A stretch of 21,428 nt of DNA from assembly GCA_900552855.1 (NCBI GenBank), contig USBG01000014.1, positions 1 through 21,428 of the forward strand. Direction: 5' to 3'. The stretch is from an uncultured Phascolarctobacterium sp. (lineage in GTDB: Bacteria; Bacillota; Negativicutes; Acidaminococcales; Acidaminococcaceae). Below the pieces are notes generated by a model. The model did no database searches. It was not told where the DNA came from and saw only the letters and a program-made list of their open reading frames with translations. Position numbers and translations under genes: made by a program. The first letter of the stretch is position 1; the number at the start of each line of letters is the position of its first letter. This document shows, in pieces, positions 7,375 through 14,613 of this stretch.

Positions 7375-7480
7375 CACAAATTGGCTTCCAGGTGCTCGCG
7401 TACGAGCTCCCTTGGCCTAGACAATATTACAAAGCCGCCCCCATAAATCATCAACCCAAAAATTTAAGCCGACAGCTCCT
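7330..7480 (-). ncRNA. Candidate structured small RNA, family not recognised
   Basis: Upstream of the strong terminator lies about 100-150 bases that are more GC-rich and more structured than the surrounding DNA and contain no plausible reading frame. On the minus strand, GGCTT (7436-7432) can pair with AAGCC (7387-7383), enclosing an asymmetric internal loop. Inside it is a short CCA/TGG plus GG/CC stem, capped by GCTCG/CGAGC (7407-7394) with a TACG tetraloop. A TATAAA at 7495-7490 could be the -10, which would start the RNA near 7480, but the matching -35 is poor and the 5' end is a guess. It follows the terminated tRNA-Ser. I could not match it to SRP RNA, tmRNA, RNase P RNA or a common riboswitch from memory; a 6S-like RNA remains possible. 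Confidence 0.5.
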
Positions 7481-7560
7481 ATTTCTTATTTTATATGCTG
7501 AATAAGGCTACCTGAAAGCAGCAATGGCACACAAGTCAGCTCCTTCAAAGCTACTAATAA

Positions 7561-7593
7561 AAATAATTGGCGTAGGATAGTCCTACGCCAATT
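7561..7593 (-). terminator. Rho-independent terminator of tRNA-Ser
   Basis: A perfect 13-bp stem (AATTGGCGTAGGA at 7565-7577 with its complement at 7581-7593) has a 3-base loop and is followed on the minus strand by ATTTTTATT. It begins about 30 bases after the tRNA 3' end. A small GGAC-TAC-GTCC repeat lies between them. Confidence 0.85.
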
Positions 7594-7623
7594 CCATACG
7601 GACTACGTCCTCTTACCAGCAAA

Positions 7624-7712
7624 TGGCGGAAAGGGTGGGATTCGAACCCACGGAGGCTATTAACCTCGCTAGTTTTCAAGACTAGAGCCTTAAACCACTC
7701 GGCCACCTTTCC
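7624..7712 (-). tRNA. tRNA-Ser(UGA)
   Basis: The minus strand gives an 89-base tRNA including an encoded CCA. The acceptor stem is GGAAAGG/CCTTTCC with a G discriminator. The D-arm is TGGCCGAGTGG. The anticodon stem CTAGT/ACTAG encloses the loop CTTGAAA, giving anticodon TGA. A long variable arm, as expected for serine, is followed by the T-loop GGTTCGAATCC. It is transcribed from its own near-consensus promoter and ends at the hairpin at 7561-7593. Confidence 0.97.
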
Positions 7713-7722
7713 ATAATGGTTA

Positions 7723-7751
7723 ATTATACGTTAAAAGTTACTTTCCGTCAA
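7723..7751 (-). promoter_or_regulatory. Near-consensus sigma-70 promoter of tRNA-Ser
   Basis: On the minus strand, TTGACG (7751-7746) and TATAAT (7728-7723) are separated by exactly 17 bases. The tRNA 5' end at 7712 follows the -10 by 10 bases, leaving a leader of only a few bases. Confidence 0.88.
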
Positions 7752-7756
7752 GTACT

Positions 7757-8389
7757 TTAAGCTAAAGCTGCATCAGTAGCTTTTATAGCCTTTTCCTCAA
7801 GAACTAATGCTTCTTGCTCCATTACAGAAATCATACTGATAATTTTAGCATTGTATTCTTCATCCTTAGTCAAACCAAGATTGATATATACGTTGTAAAA
7901 TTCGCTACGCATCGCAGCTCTTGCAAGCAGAGCACTCACTGTACCATCTGTAATGACATTAGGATTGCCTATTTCAATCAGACGTACTGCTATTTTCAAT
8001 ACCTCATAACTAGCCTGTGCTGCTGCAAAAGGTACTTCTGCCGCCTTTTTAGCAGCCTGACGAATAGCATTTGTTCTTGCAGCCTTTTCCTCTTCAGTAT
8101 TTTTAGGCAGCTTATAGCAGCTCATAAAGCTATCGAACACAGCTGCATCCTCATCTACAAGCATCAAAAGCTTCTTGCGCAGTGTCTCTACCTCCTGCAG
8201 CAATTTTTTTACTTCATCTTCATGCTCTGCAAACTTTTCTTTGCCAACAGTAAGATTAGCTACCATAGATGAAAGTGAAGCAGCCAGCGCACCTGCCACT
8301 GCAGCACCACCACCGCCACCAGGAGTAGGATTACCGGAAGCCAGCTTAGTCAAAAAATCTTGACAAGTTAATTCTGTTAAATTTGTCAT
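7757..8389 (-). CDS. Cyclodeaminase/cyclohydrolase family protein (FTCD-C/FchA-like)
   Basis: This 210-residue, mostly helical protein carries the family's N-terminal signature, a Pro-Gly-rich turn followed by an Ala-rich helix: NPTPGGGGGAAVAGALAASL (20-39), then MVANLTVGKEKF. Members are formiminotetrahydrofolate cyclodeaminases or methenyltetrahydrofolate cyclohydrolases, cytosolic enzymes of one-carbon metabolism used in histidine or glycine/purine degradation and folate interconversion. The length is that of the stand-alone enzyme, not the fused mammalian form, and which reaction it performs cannot be decided from sequence. The ATG at 8389 has an AGGAG site. It lies 41 bases after the YqgF-like gene with no clear terminator between, so readthrough from the LPS operon is possible. 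No other folate gene is adjacent. Confidence 0.88.
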   Translation of the reverse strand: MTNLTELTCQDFLTKLASGNPTPGGGGGAAVAGALAASLSSMVANLTVGKEKFAEHEDEVKKLLQEVETLRKKLLMLVDEDAAVFDSFMSCYKLPKNTEEEKAARTNAIRQAAKKAAEVPFAAAQASYEVLKIAVRLIEIGNPNVITDGTVSALLARAAMRSEFYNVYINLGLTKDEEYNAKIISMISVMEQEALVLEEKAIKATDAALA

Positions 8390-8430
8390 ATCGTGCTCCT
8401 ATGTATAATTTATTTATAGCTCTAATGGGG

Positions 8431-8835
8431 CTATTGCTTTAGGAATAGCCAGCGCCTTATTTGCACTACTGCAGCATAAGCATCCAAGGGCTCATCTGGC
8501 ACAAGCATTCCTAGTGGTACTAGTTTACGCCAACCCTTGGGAGGATTTTCCTGCCAGTATAGCTTACGTGCCTCCTCTGTACTATGAGCTTCACCAATAA
8601 AATGTAATGGCAGCTGTGGAAAAACAGCTGCCACATCATTACTAATAGTTTTACTATTGGTACCATCGCCCATAATAACAGCAGCAACAGAAGCACTGCC
8701 AACAAATTCGACTAGCTCCTTACGCATATCTGTAGTTACAGCAATATGCAGAGCCTCGATCCTACCAGCCTCATCCGTCAAAGCTAGACCTGTTTTACTG
8801 CGTCCTGGATCAATACCCAATAGCTTAGTCGTCAT
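8431..8835 (-). CDS. YqgF/RuvC-like RNase H-fold protein
   Basis: I place the start at the ATG at 8835, giving 134 residues. An upstream in-frame ATG (8898) would add 21 hydrophobic residues that are only antisense-like read-through of the preceding gene. From 8835 the protein opens with LLGIDPGRSKTGLAL (5-19), the first strand of the RNase H/resolvase fold with Asp9. It also has GDGTNSK (56-62), GEAHSTEEAR (81-90, Glu82) and DAYAAVVQI (118-126, Asp118), so the three expected acidic catalytic positions are present. The family includes YqgF/RuvX, involved in pre-16S rRNA end processing, and Holliday junction nucleases; this member looks divergent, and its substrate is unknown. Its ATG overlaps the end of the DUF3084 gene by 11 bases, implying coupled translation. 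Confidence 0.85.
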   Translation of the reverse strand: MTTKLLGIDPGRSKTGLALTDEAGRIEALHIAVTTDMRKELVEFVGSASVAAVIMGDGTNSKTISNDVAAVFPQLPLHFIGEAHSTEEARKLYWQENPPKGWRKLVPLGMLVPDEPLDAYAAVVQIRRWLFLKQ

Positions 8836-9988
8836 CTCTAGGAATAACCTCCATACGCACACGTACGGGACCAGCTGTAGTAATATCACCATCAGCATAT
8901 GCCTTTAGGGTAAAGTTTCCTTTAGCCTTTCTGATTTGATTACTGCAGTCAATCATTGTTGCTGCGTCAATATTACCAACCTTACCAGTCATAGGATCTG
9001 GCAGAACACCAGCCTTAACTGCTTCAAGGTTAATATGATAAAGGAAGGACATAATTACATTTTCGTAATTTACCTCTTTATCTTCTAAATTATAGTCTTC
9101 ACTATAAATCAAGCTACCATCTGGATAGATGAATTGATTTTCAGTAGCTTCAATATCGCAGACAGCAAGCTCACCAACTATTACGTTAGCAACTGCACGT
9201 ACACGGAAGAACATATTACCTTTGCTATTATCAAGCATAGCTACAGCTTCATCTACAATGCTCTGAGCAATCCAAATAGCCTGTAAGGGCTGATCCTTTT
9301 GCTGTTCCATACCCAAACGCTGCAGAGCTGCAGCATTAGCACTACGCAGAAGCCAATTTACCTGAACGATATTCTCTTCATGAGTAAGACCACCATGCAT
9401 CACACCAGCATAAATAACCTCGCCAGCACGATAGAATACTTGACCTTCACGCATACTGATGATACCCTTACGCAGCTTATCAGTAGTTTCTTCCAGCTCA
9501 GCTATTTCGCCATTAAGCTTTTCTCTAGCCTCGCTCAGCGCCTGAACCTCGTTCTGTGCCAACATGTACTTTTCATTCATGCTTGACAGCTTAGACTCCA
9601 TATCACGATTACGTTCAGTGCCTAGCTTTATTTTTTCGTCTAGCTTAAGGATAAGCTCCTTCTGCTCATCAACCTGACCTTTGGCTGAAGCCAGTGCCTC
9701 TGCAGCAACCACCTTATCCTTGTTTAACTGGCGCAGCTCCTTTTGCAGCTTATCCATACCAAACAGCGCTGTACGTGCACTTTGGGAAGCACCAGCCATA
9801 ACAACAATTGTTAGCACGGAAATTATAATACCGCCAAGCACGGTCAACAGAATAGAAGTATGCTTTGGTCTTAAGCCAAAGATGGACATTCTCTTCTTGC
9901 CGATTTTGCTGCCCATTTTATCTGCCATGTATGCAATCAGACCACCAACGATAGCCATAATCACAATCAATCTTATACCGACCAGCAA
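8825..9988 (-). CDS. DUF3084 family membrane/coiled-coil protein
   Basis: This 387-residue protein has a short N-terminal helix (about 3-22), a conserved basic loop (KIGKKRMSIFGLRPKHTS, 28-45) and a second membrane helix (about 46-66). A long coiled coil (about 75-170) and a C-terminal soluble domain follow. This matches DUF3084, a family I associate with Cyanobacteria and diderm Firmicutes; its function is not established. Topology suggests an inner-membrane anchor with the coiled coil and C-terminal domain on one side, possibly the periplasm. The start codon is TTG (9988), supported by an AGGAGG site 7 bases upstream and by the hydrophobic helix beginning at once. It lies 36 bases after the LptF/G permease and overlaps the YqgF-like gene by 11 bases. 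A role in envelope assembly is inferred from the operon only. Confidence 0.87.
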   Translation of the reverse strand: MLVGIRLIVIMAIVGGLIAYMADKMGSKIGKKRMSIFGLRPKHTSILLTVLGGIIISVLTIVVMAGASQSARTALFGMDKLQKELRQLNKDKVVAAEALASAKGQVDEQKELILKLDEKIKLGTERNRDMESKLSSMNEKYMLAQNEVQALSEAREKLNGEIAELEETTDKLRKGIISMREGQVFYRAGEVIYAGVMHGGLTHEENIVQVNWLLRSANAAALQRLGMEQQKDQPLQAIWIAQSIVDEAVAMLDNSKGNMFFRVRAVANVIVGELAVCDIEATENQFIYPDGSLIYSEDYNLEDKEVNYENVIMSFLYHINLEAVKAGVLPDPMTGKVGNIDAATMIDCSNQIRKAKGNFTLKAYADGDITTAGPVRVRMEVIPRDDD

Positions 9989-10024
9989 ACTCCCACCTCC
10001 TCAAATTTCCTTTTTAATAAAGCA

Positions 10025-11116
10025 TTATGCGTTTTTAAGGCGCATTAAATAGATACCTGCAGCAATGCAGAGCAGGTTAGGAATGGAACATGCCAGGAAC
10101 GGAGGAATTACACCGCCCTTACCTAAACCAGAGGTCATGCTCATAATTGCATAATAGATAAAGATTACAATAATACTGATACCTAAACCAATAGAAGAGC
10201 TGGTTCTCTGTTTTTGAGTACCCAGGCAAGCACCAATCATAGCAAAGAAAAAGCTTGCCAAAGGAATGGAGAAACGCATATAAATTTCGCACCATTGCTC
10301 ATTGGTAGGACGATTTTGAATCTCCATAAGACGAATATATTCTCTAAGCTCGCTCATGGTCATTTGGTCCAGTCTTTTTTGTTCCCAGGAAACCTGCTTA
10401 GGATTAAAGTTTAAGGGAATAACCTGTTCCTTAAAGGATGCAGAGCTTTGTACACCATCATTTTCATCAATGGAGAAAATTTTACCGTTTACTACACGCC
10501 AAGTACCCTTTTCCCAATATGCCTTTTCGCCAGTTTGAATACGAACAATTTTACCATCTTTAATTTCTTCCATAGTAATGTCCGTCATCATATTGGTTTT
10601 TTCATCAAATTTAGCAGCATAGGTTACACGTTGAATATCACCACTAGAGGTTTTAACAACTATATGCTCCTGTGTTTCTGGAACTGCGTGCTGCTTAATT
10701 TCATAAGTAAGTATTCGTTTAGCCTCAGCCTTGGCATTTGGCACAACCTTTTCTGCCCACACAACGGAGAACATGCTTACAACAAAGCCAACAACTAAAA
10801 CCGGAGCGACAATACGGTAGTAGCTAATACCACTAGCCTTCATTGCAGTAATCTCGCTGCTTCCGGAAAGCTTACCAAAGGCCATCAGTGCTGCAAGCAG
10901 CATGGACATCGGAAAGGTATAGTTGATAATCTCTGCCATATTGTAAACGAAAAAACGACCAATAGTACTCATAGGAGCACCATATTTTGTAATATACTCG
11001 GTCATCTTAAACAGCATGGTGCTAGCAATTAAAATGCTAGAGAAAGCAGCAACTGCGAAGATAAAAGGATACAAAAGCTCCTTTAAGACATATTTATCTA
11101 AAATTCTTAAACGCAT
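10025..11116 (-). CDS. LptF/LptG family LPS export permease
   Basis: At 363 residues it has the length and layout of the YjgP/YjgQ family. The N-terminal membrane block includes LDKYVLKELLYPFIFAVAAF (6-25) and helices to about residue 125. A periplasmic beta-rich domain follows (about 130-265), then three C-terminal helices (about 275-360). In the LPS exporter, LptF and LptG form the transmembrane part on a pair of LptB ATPases and pass LPS to LptC. Only one such gene is present here, whereas proteobacteria have two, so it may work as a homodimer or with a partner encoded elsewhere. The ATG has an AGGAGG site and lies 10 bases after the lptB stop. Confidence 0.93.
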   Translation of the reverse strand: MRLRILDKYVLKELLYPFIFAVAAFSSILIASTMLFKMTEYITKYGAPMSTIGRFFVYNMAEIINYTFPMSMLLAALMAFGKLSGSSEITAMKASGISYYRIVAPVLVVGFVVSMFSVVWAEKVVPNAKAEAKRILTYEIKQHAVPETQEHIVVKTSSGDIQRVTYAAKFDEKTNMMTDITMEEIKDGKIVRIQTGEKAYWEKGTWRVVNGKIFSIDENDGVQSSASFKEQVIPLNFNPKQVSWEQKRLDQMTMSELREYIRLMEIQNRPTNEQWCEIYMRFSIPLASFFFAMIGACLGTQKQRTSSSIGLGISIIVIFIYYAIMSMTSGLGKGGVIPPFLACSIPNLLCIAAGIYLMRLKNA

Positions 11117-11126
11117 TTTCTGCCTC

Positions 11127-11846
11127 CTACATACTGAAATTATCGCCGAGGTAGTATTTTCTTGCTACCGGATCATTAGCAATAGTTTCACTGTCTCCGT
11201 GAATCAGAATATGACCATCAGCCAAAATATAGGCTTTATCAACAATACTCAGAGTTTCACGAACATTATGGTCAGTAATCAAAATACCAATACCTCTATT
11301 GGCCAAGTGTGCAATCATATCCTGGATATCAGCCACTGCAATAGGATCTATTCCAGCAAATGGTTCATCCAGCAAAATAAATGCCGGATCTGTAGCCAAC
11401 GCTCTAGCAATCTCTACACGACGACGTTCACCACCGGACAATGCCTTGCCCTCGCTATGACGAACATGAGTCAATCTGAATTCCTGCAACAAGGATTCCA
11501 TCTTAGCCTCTTGTTCAGTATCACTAAGGGGAGTTGTCTCCAATATGGATCTAATATTATCCTCAACAGTCATCCTACTAAAGATGGATGCCTCCTGAGG
11601 CAGATAACCAATTCCTAATCGTGCTCTTTCATAGGTTGGCAGATGAGAAATATCTTTGCCGTCAAGTAAAACAGTACCTGCATCAGGCTTTTCCAAGCCA
11701 ACAATCATATAAAAGGTTGTTGTCTTGCCTGCACCATTAGGTCCTAACAAGCCTACTACAGTACCTTGCTCCACAGTAAAGCTTACACCATCAACTACAT
11801 TGCGTCCGGAATAGTTCTTCACTAAATTCTTAGTTTCAATAATCAA
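11127..11846 (-). CDS. lptB: LPS export ABC transporter ATP-binding protein LptB
   Basis: A 239-residue ABC ATPase with no membrane segments. It has Walker A GPNGAGKT (35-42), Q-loop Gln84 in YLPQEASIF, signature LSGGE (137-141), Walker B FILLDEPFAGIDP (156-168, with catalytic Glu161) and H-loop His193 in TDHNVRETL. YLPQEASIFSRMTVEDNI and DEPFAGIDPIAV are diagnostic of LptB against other ABC ATPases. It powers extraction of LPS from the inner membrane with the LptF/G permease encoded just downstream. The start is TTG at 11846: GGAGG lies 8 bases upstream and no alternative ATG occurs before Walker A. It begins 15 bases after the lptA stop. Confidence 0.97.
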   Translation of the reverse strand: MIIETKNLVKNYSGRNVVDGVSFTVEQGTVVGLLGPNGAGKTTTFYMIVGLEKPDAGTVLLDGKDISHLPTYERARLGIGYLPQEASIFSRMTVEDNIRSILETTPLSDTEQEAKMESLLQEFRLTHVRHSEGKALSGGERRRVEIARALATDPAFILLDEPFAGIDPIAVADIQDMIAHLANRGIGILITDHNVRETLSIVDKAYILADGHILIHGDSETIANDPVARKYYLGDNFSM

Positions 11847-11861
11847 TGCTATTTCCTCCGC

Positions 11862-12626
11862 TTATGCTAATTTGCTCTCAGCAGCGTGCTCCTTGTTTAC
11901 TAACGCTGGCTGTTGCTGCGGAATGTATTCAATACGTACATCACCATCAGCAATAGCTACATTGCTATTAGTCAGGCGCAGCTTGTTACCAGATACAGTA
12001 TTACCATTTTGAGTTGCAGTAGCATTACCAATAAGCTCAACATAACCGCTCTTACTGGTTTCATAAATAACCCTATCAGCAGATGCGCTCAGCTTACGAG
12101 CCTGGCTTTCAATTGTTACGCCACCAGTAGCAGTAGCAATACCACTCTTCATATCATAATCAATCTTAGCTGCATCCAGTACACTACCGTCAGTATCGGT
12201 TAAACGTGCCCAACCACCTGTGGTTTCAGCATACTCTCTAAGCTTGTAATAGTCAACTCTATCCGCAGCAATAGTCCTACCATCCTTGCTCATAGACGCA
12301 TTGCCTACAGCGGACATATCGTTTTCGTTATGTACAATAAACTCACTACAAACAATATGTGAGCCGTCCCTGTCAGCAACTACGTTGCCTTTAAGAGTTC
12401 CTTGCTTGCTTTTACTGTTAAAGGTTGCATAATCGGCAGTAGCCTTGCCGCCATCCTGCAGTAACACTACATTGCCTCGAGCAACACCATTACCAGTTTT
12501 TAAATCATATTCTAATTCATCGGCCTGCACGCTAAACTGTCCCGGTGCGGCCATAGCCGTTGCTGCAATACCAAGGCTCAGTAATGCTGCAGCTACTGTA
12601 AGCAGAATTTTCTTCTTATTTATCAT
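11862..12626 (-). CDS. lptA: LptA/OstA-like periplasmic LPS transport protein
   Basis: I choose the ATG at 12626 (254 residues). It has an AAAGG site at good distance, and it opens with a classic signal peptide, MINKKKILLTVAAALLSLG then AATAMAAPG, with the Ala-X-Ala cleavage site near residue 26. An ATG 30 bases upstream would put charged residues in front of the signal. The mature part is a chain of short beta repeats of the OstA type, for example VQADELEYDLKTGNGVARGN and later AKIDYDMKSGIATATGGVTI. LptA forms the periplasmic bridge carrying LPS from LptC to the outer membrane LptD. It is longer than proteobacterial LptA (about 185), as if it had extra repeats. Its start overlaps the lptC end by 11 bases. 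Confidence 0.9.
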   Translation of the reverse strand: MINKKKILLTVAAALLSLGIAATAMAAPGQFSVQADELEYDLKTGNGVARGNVVLLQDGGKATADYATFNSKSKQGTLKGNVVADRDGSHIVCSEFIVHNENDMSAVGNASMSKDGRTIAADRVDYYKLREYAETTGGWARLTDTDGSVLDAAKIDYDMKSGIATATGGVTIESQARKLSASADRVIYETSKSGYVELIGNATATQNGNTVSGNKLRLTNSNVAIADGDVRIEYIPQQQPALVNKEHAAESKLA

Positions 12627-13179
12627 TGTATTCGCCGCCTTTCTCGACCTTAGCATGGCCCTTTAGTTTAATCTTTTCAAAAGCACTAGTTGTTTCTACG
12701 AAATCAGCCTTTGCCATCCATTCGCCCTTGTAGAACTCTACATTACCTTCTGCAGTAATAAGCTCATCCTTTTGCTTCCAAGAAATTTTGTCGGCTACAA
12801 TCTTGCCACCAGAGTTTAAGGTAGCCTTCACGTTACCCTCCAGTGCAAAATCATCCATATCATTTTCTACATAGCCTTTATCAGCATTAACTTCAATAAC
12901 ACTGCCATCAGCACGATAAATCTTGCCATTAATGCCCTTTAAATAGCCAACCTTTTTTACATGGTCGTTCTCAAGCTCTCCAACCTTGAACTCCCATAAC
13001 AGTTTACCTGCCTGCTCTCTCTTTACAACAGTATTCTTCAGGGTTGCATTAATCTGTGCGGATACGCCATTACCAGTTTCCACCTTTACAGGCTCACCGC
13101 CAAACACCAACCAGGCAATGATTGCTGCAGTAATGGCAATACCTGCTACTATTGCTAGTATAACCTTTTTATTTGTCAT
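12616..13179 (-). CDS. lptC: LptC family LPS export protein
   Basis: This 187-residue protein has one N-terminal membrane helix (about 5-27, VILAIVAGIAITAAIIAWLVF) and a periplasmic beta-jellyroll. LWEFKVGELENDHVKKVGYL fits the start of the LptC domain, and OstA-like turns such as GKIYRADGSVIEV and AEGNVEFYKGEWMAKAD follow. The architecture and length are those of LptC, the bitopic protein that links the LptB/F/G extractor to LptA. The family is weakly conserved, so the identification rests on layout plus position between the acyltransferase and lptA. Its ATG overlaps the upstream acyltransferase end by 11 bases, and its own end overlaps lptA by 11 bases. Confidence 0.88.
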   Translation of the reverse strand: MTNKKVILAIVAGIAITAAIIAWLVFGGEPVKVETGNGVSAQINATLKNTVVKREQAGKLLWEFKVGELENDHVKKVGYLKGINGKIYRADGSVIEVNADKGYVENDMDDFALEGNVKATLNSGGKIVADKISWKQKDELITAEGNVEFYKGEWMAKADFVETTSAFEKIKLKGHAKVEKGGEYNDK

Positions 13180-14071
13180 TTACCTGTTCTTCCTCCTCAG
13201 GGGGTGTATATGGTGTATTCCAACGATGCTGGAACCAAAGCCAGTTATCTGGATATTCCTTAATAATTTTTTCGACCTCTTGAGTCATCTTCAGGGTTAC
13301 GTTATAATCGTCCAGCTTCTGATCACCAGTAAACTCATAATGAATAGGATCCTTAACTATGGCCTTATGACCATAGCCATCCTCATTGCGAACTATAAAA
13401 ATAGGTACAATAGGAGCCTTGAATTTACGAGAAAAATATGCAGGACCAGACGGTGTTGATGCCATTTTGCCTAAGAAAGGAACAAAAATACCGTCATATC
13501 CGCCATCCTGGTCAGCAATTAAGCCAAGCATACGACCCTTTTTCATAGCTCGTGCACAGCCTAAAATCTCGCTTGTACCACGTGAAAAAATCTCCTGGCC
13601 TGCACCCTTACGCAGCTCATTCATAAAATCACTATAAACACGATTAGGCTGGGGCTTTTCTACAGCACTTAAAGGGAAGCCATTAAGTGCCAAGGAAGCA
13701 CCAAGCCATTCCCAGTTATCCATATGACAAGCCAACATTACAACGCCATTGCCCTCGTTTAATGCCTCCCACAGAACCTCGGGTCTGTCGTAGGAAACCA
13801 AGCCACGGATATTGTCTTTGTTCAATGCAGGCATGTACATAATTTCCATAAAGGTGATTCCCAGCTTTACAAACAGAGACTTTATGGTTGCCTGAGCCTG
13901 CTCATCGCTGTAGCCCAAACGTTCACGAATAGTTTCTTCAGCACGAATACGCTGCTTTTTAGCTATTTTATGATATAAATGTCCCACGCCCTTGCCAATA
14001 ACTACTACTGCCTTGTAGGGCAACCAGGACACCACGGTACTGATAGTTTTCAGCAAATAATATAACCACAT
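13169..14071 (-). CDS. lpxL: LpxL/HtrB-family lipid A acyltransferase
   Basis: At 300 residues it has an N-terminal membrane anchor (about 4-28) and the lysophospholipid acyltransferase fold. The catalytic H-X4-D/E motif is ACHMDNWEW, with His116 and Glu121. Family blocks FSRGTSEI and GLIADQDGGYDGIFVPFLGK follow. Such enzymes add a secondary acyl chain to Kdo-lipid A at the inner membrane, using acyl-ACP. Only one such gene is in the window. Whether it corresponds to LpxL or LpxM, and its chain length, cannot be decided. The ATG overlaps the kdsC stop in a TAATG arrangement. Confidence 0.9.
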   Translation of the reverse strand: MWLYYLLKTISTVVSWLPYKAVVVIGKGVGHLYHKIAKKQRIRAEETIRERLGYSDEQAQATIKSLFVKLGITFMEIMYMPALNKDNIRGLVSYDRPEVLWEALNEGNGVVMLACHMDNWEWLGASLALNGFPLSAVEKPQPNRVYSDFMNELRKGAGQEIFSRGTSEILGCARAMKKGRMLGLIADQDGGYDGIFVPFLGKMASTPSGPAYFSRKFKAPIVPIFIVRNEDGYGHKAIVKDPIHYEFTGDQKLDDYNVTLKMTQEVEKIIKEYPDNWLWFQHRWNTPYTPPEEEEQVNDK

Positions 14072-14613
14072 TATTGTCTATCTCCCTGGCCACGTTGAAG
14101 ATAAGAGGCTACAATGCCCTCCCAAACTCCTTGGGCCCGTAAAATTCTTTCGATGGCCTCACGAACAGCGCCACGACCACCTGCAGCAGCCGTTACAAAA
14201 TCAGCAGCTGCCTTTACCTCACCAACTGCGTCAGCAGGAGCAAATGCTACACCTACTGCTCTATAAGCAGGTAAATCATTCAAATCGTCACCCATATAGG
14301 CAATCTGGTGAGCGTCTAAGCCAAGCTCATCAGCAAGCTGCTGCATTTCTACATACTTATCCTTAACGCCCTCTCGTAGAAGCGTAATTCCCAGCTCCTG
14401 AGCACGATTATGAATAATACCGCTTTTACGCCCGGTAACAATTGCAATTTGAATACCACTGCGGATAGCACAGCTTATTCCCATACCATCCTTAGCATTA
14501 AATGCTTTAAAAAGCTCTCCATCATTACTGATATTGATAGTGCCATCAGTTAAGACACCATCAACATCCAATGCTAGTAGCTTTATATCAGCCAGCTTAT
14601 GGTCCATTGCCAC
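14071..14613 (-). CDS. kdsC: Kdo-8-phosphate phosphatase KdsC (HAD family)
   Basis: At 180 residues this is the usual size. It has the HAD nucleophile motif DVDGVLTDG (16-24, nucleophile Asp16, general acid Asp18), motif II around IVTGRKSG (58-65), a conserved Lys in GVKDKY (82-87) and motif III YMGDDLND (106-113). It removes phosphate from Kdo-8-phosphate to give Kdo, the third step of CMP-Kdo synthesis. The frame starts at GTG (14613), directly after the kdsD stop with no gap; an ATG two codons later (14607) is an equally reasonable start, and the ribosome site does not settle it. It ends in TAATG, coupled to the acyltransferase. Confidence 0.95.
   Translation of the reverse strand: MAMDHKLADIKLLALDVDGVLTDGTINISNDGELFKAFNAKDGMGISCAIRSGIQIAIVTGRKSGIIHNRAQELGITLLREGVKDKYVEMQQLADELGLDAHQIAYMGDDLNDLPAYRAVGVAFAPADAVGEVKAAADFVTAAAGGRGAVREAIERILRAQGVWEGIVASYLQRGQGDRQ

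Noticed and set aside
7330..7560. SRP RNA, tmRNA or RNase P RNA
   Set aside because: None of the hallmark sequences is present: no SRP GGAAGCAGCC core, no tRNA-like CCA end with tag frame, no RNase P GAGGAAAGTCC block. A 6S-like RNA could not be confirmed or excluded.
7624..7712. tRNA-Ser as an integration site with a flanking element
   Set aside because: I see no second copy of the tRNA 3' end and no integrase or phage gene in the window.
8836..8898. Longer start for the YqgF-like protein (extra 21 residues)
   Set aside because: The extra residues overlap conserved DUF3084 coding sequence, have no family match, and push the GIDPG strand away from the N-terminus where the fold needs it.
12627..12656. 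Longer start for LptA (extra 10 residues)
   Set aside because: It would put charged residues in front of a well-formed signal peptide, and the 12626 ATG has the better ribosome site and the recurring 11-base overlap.
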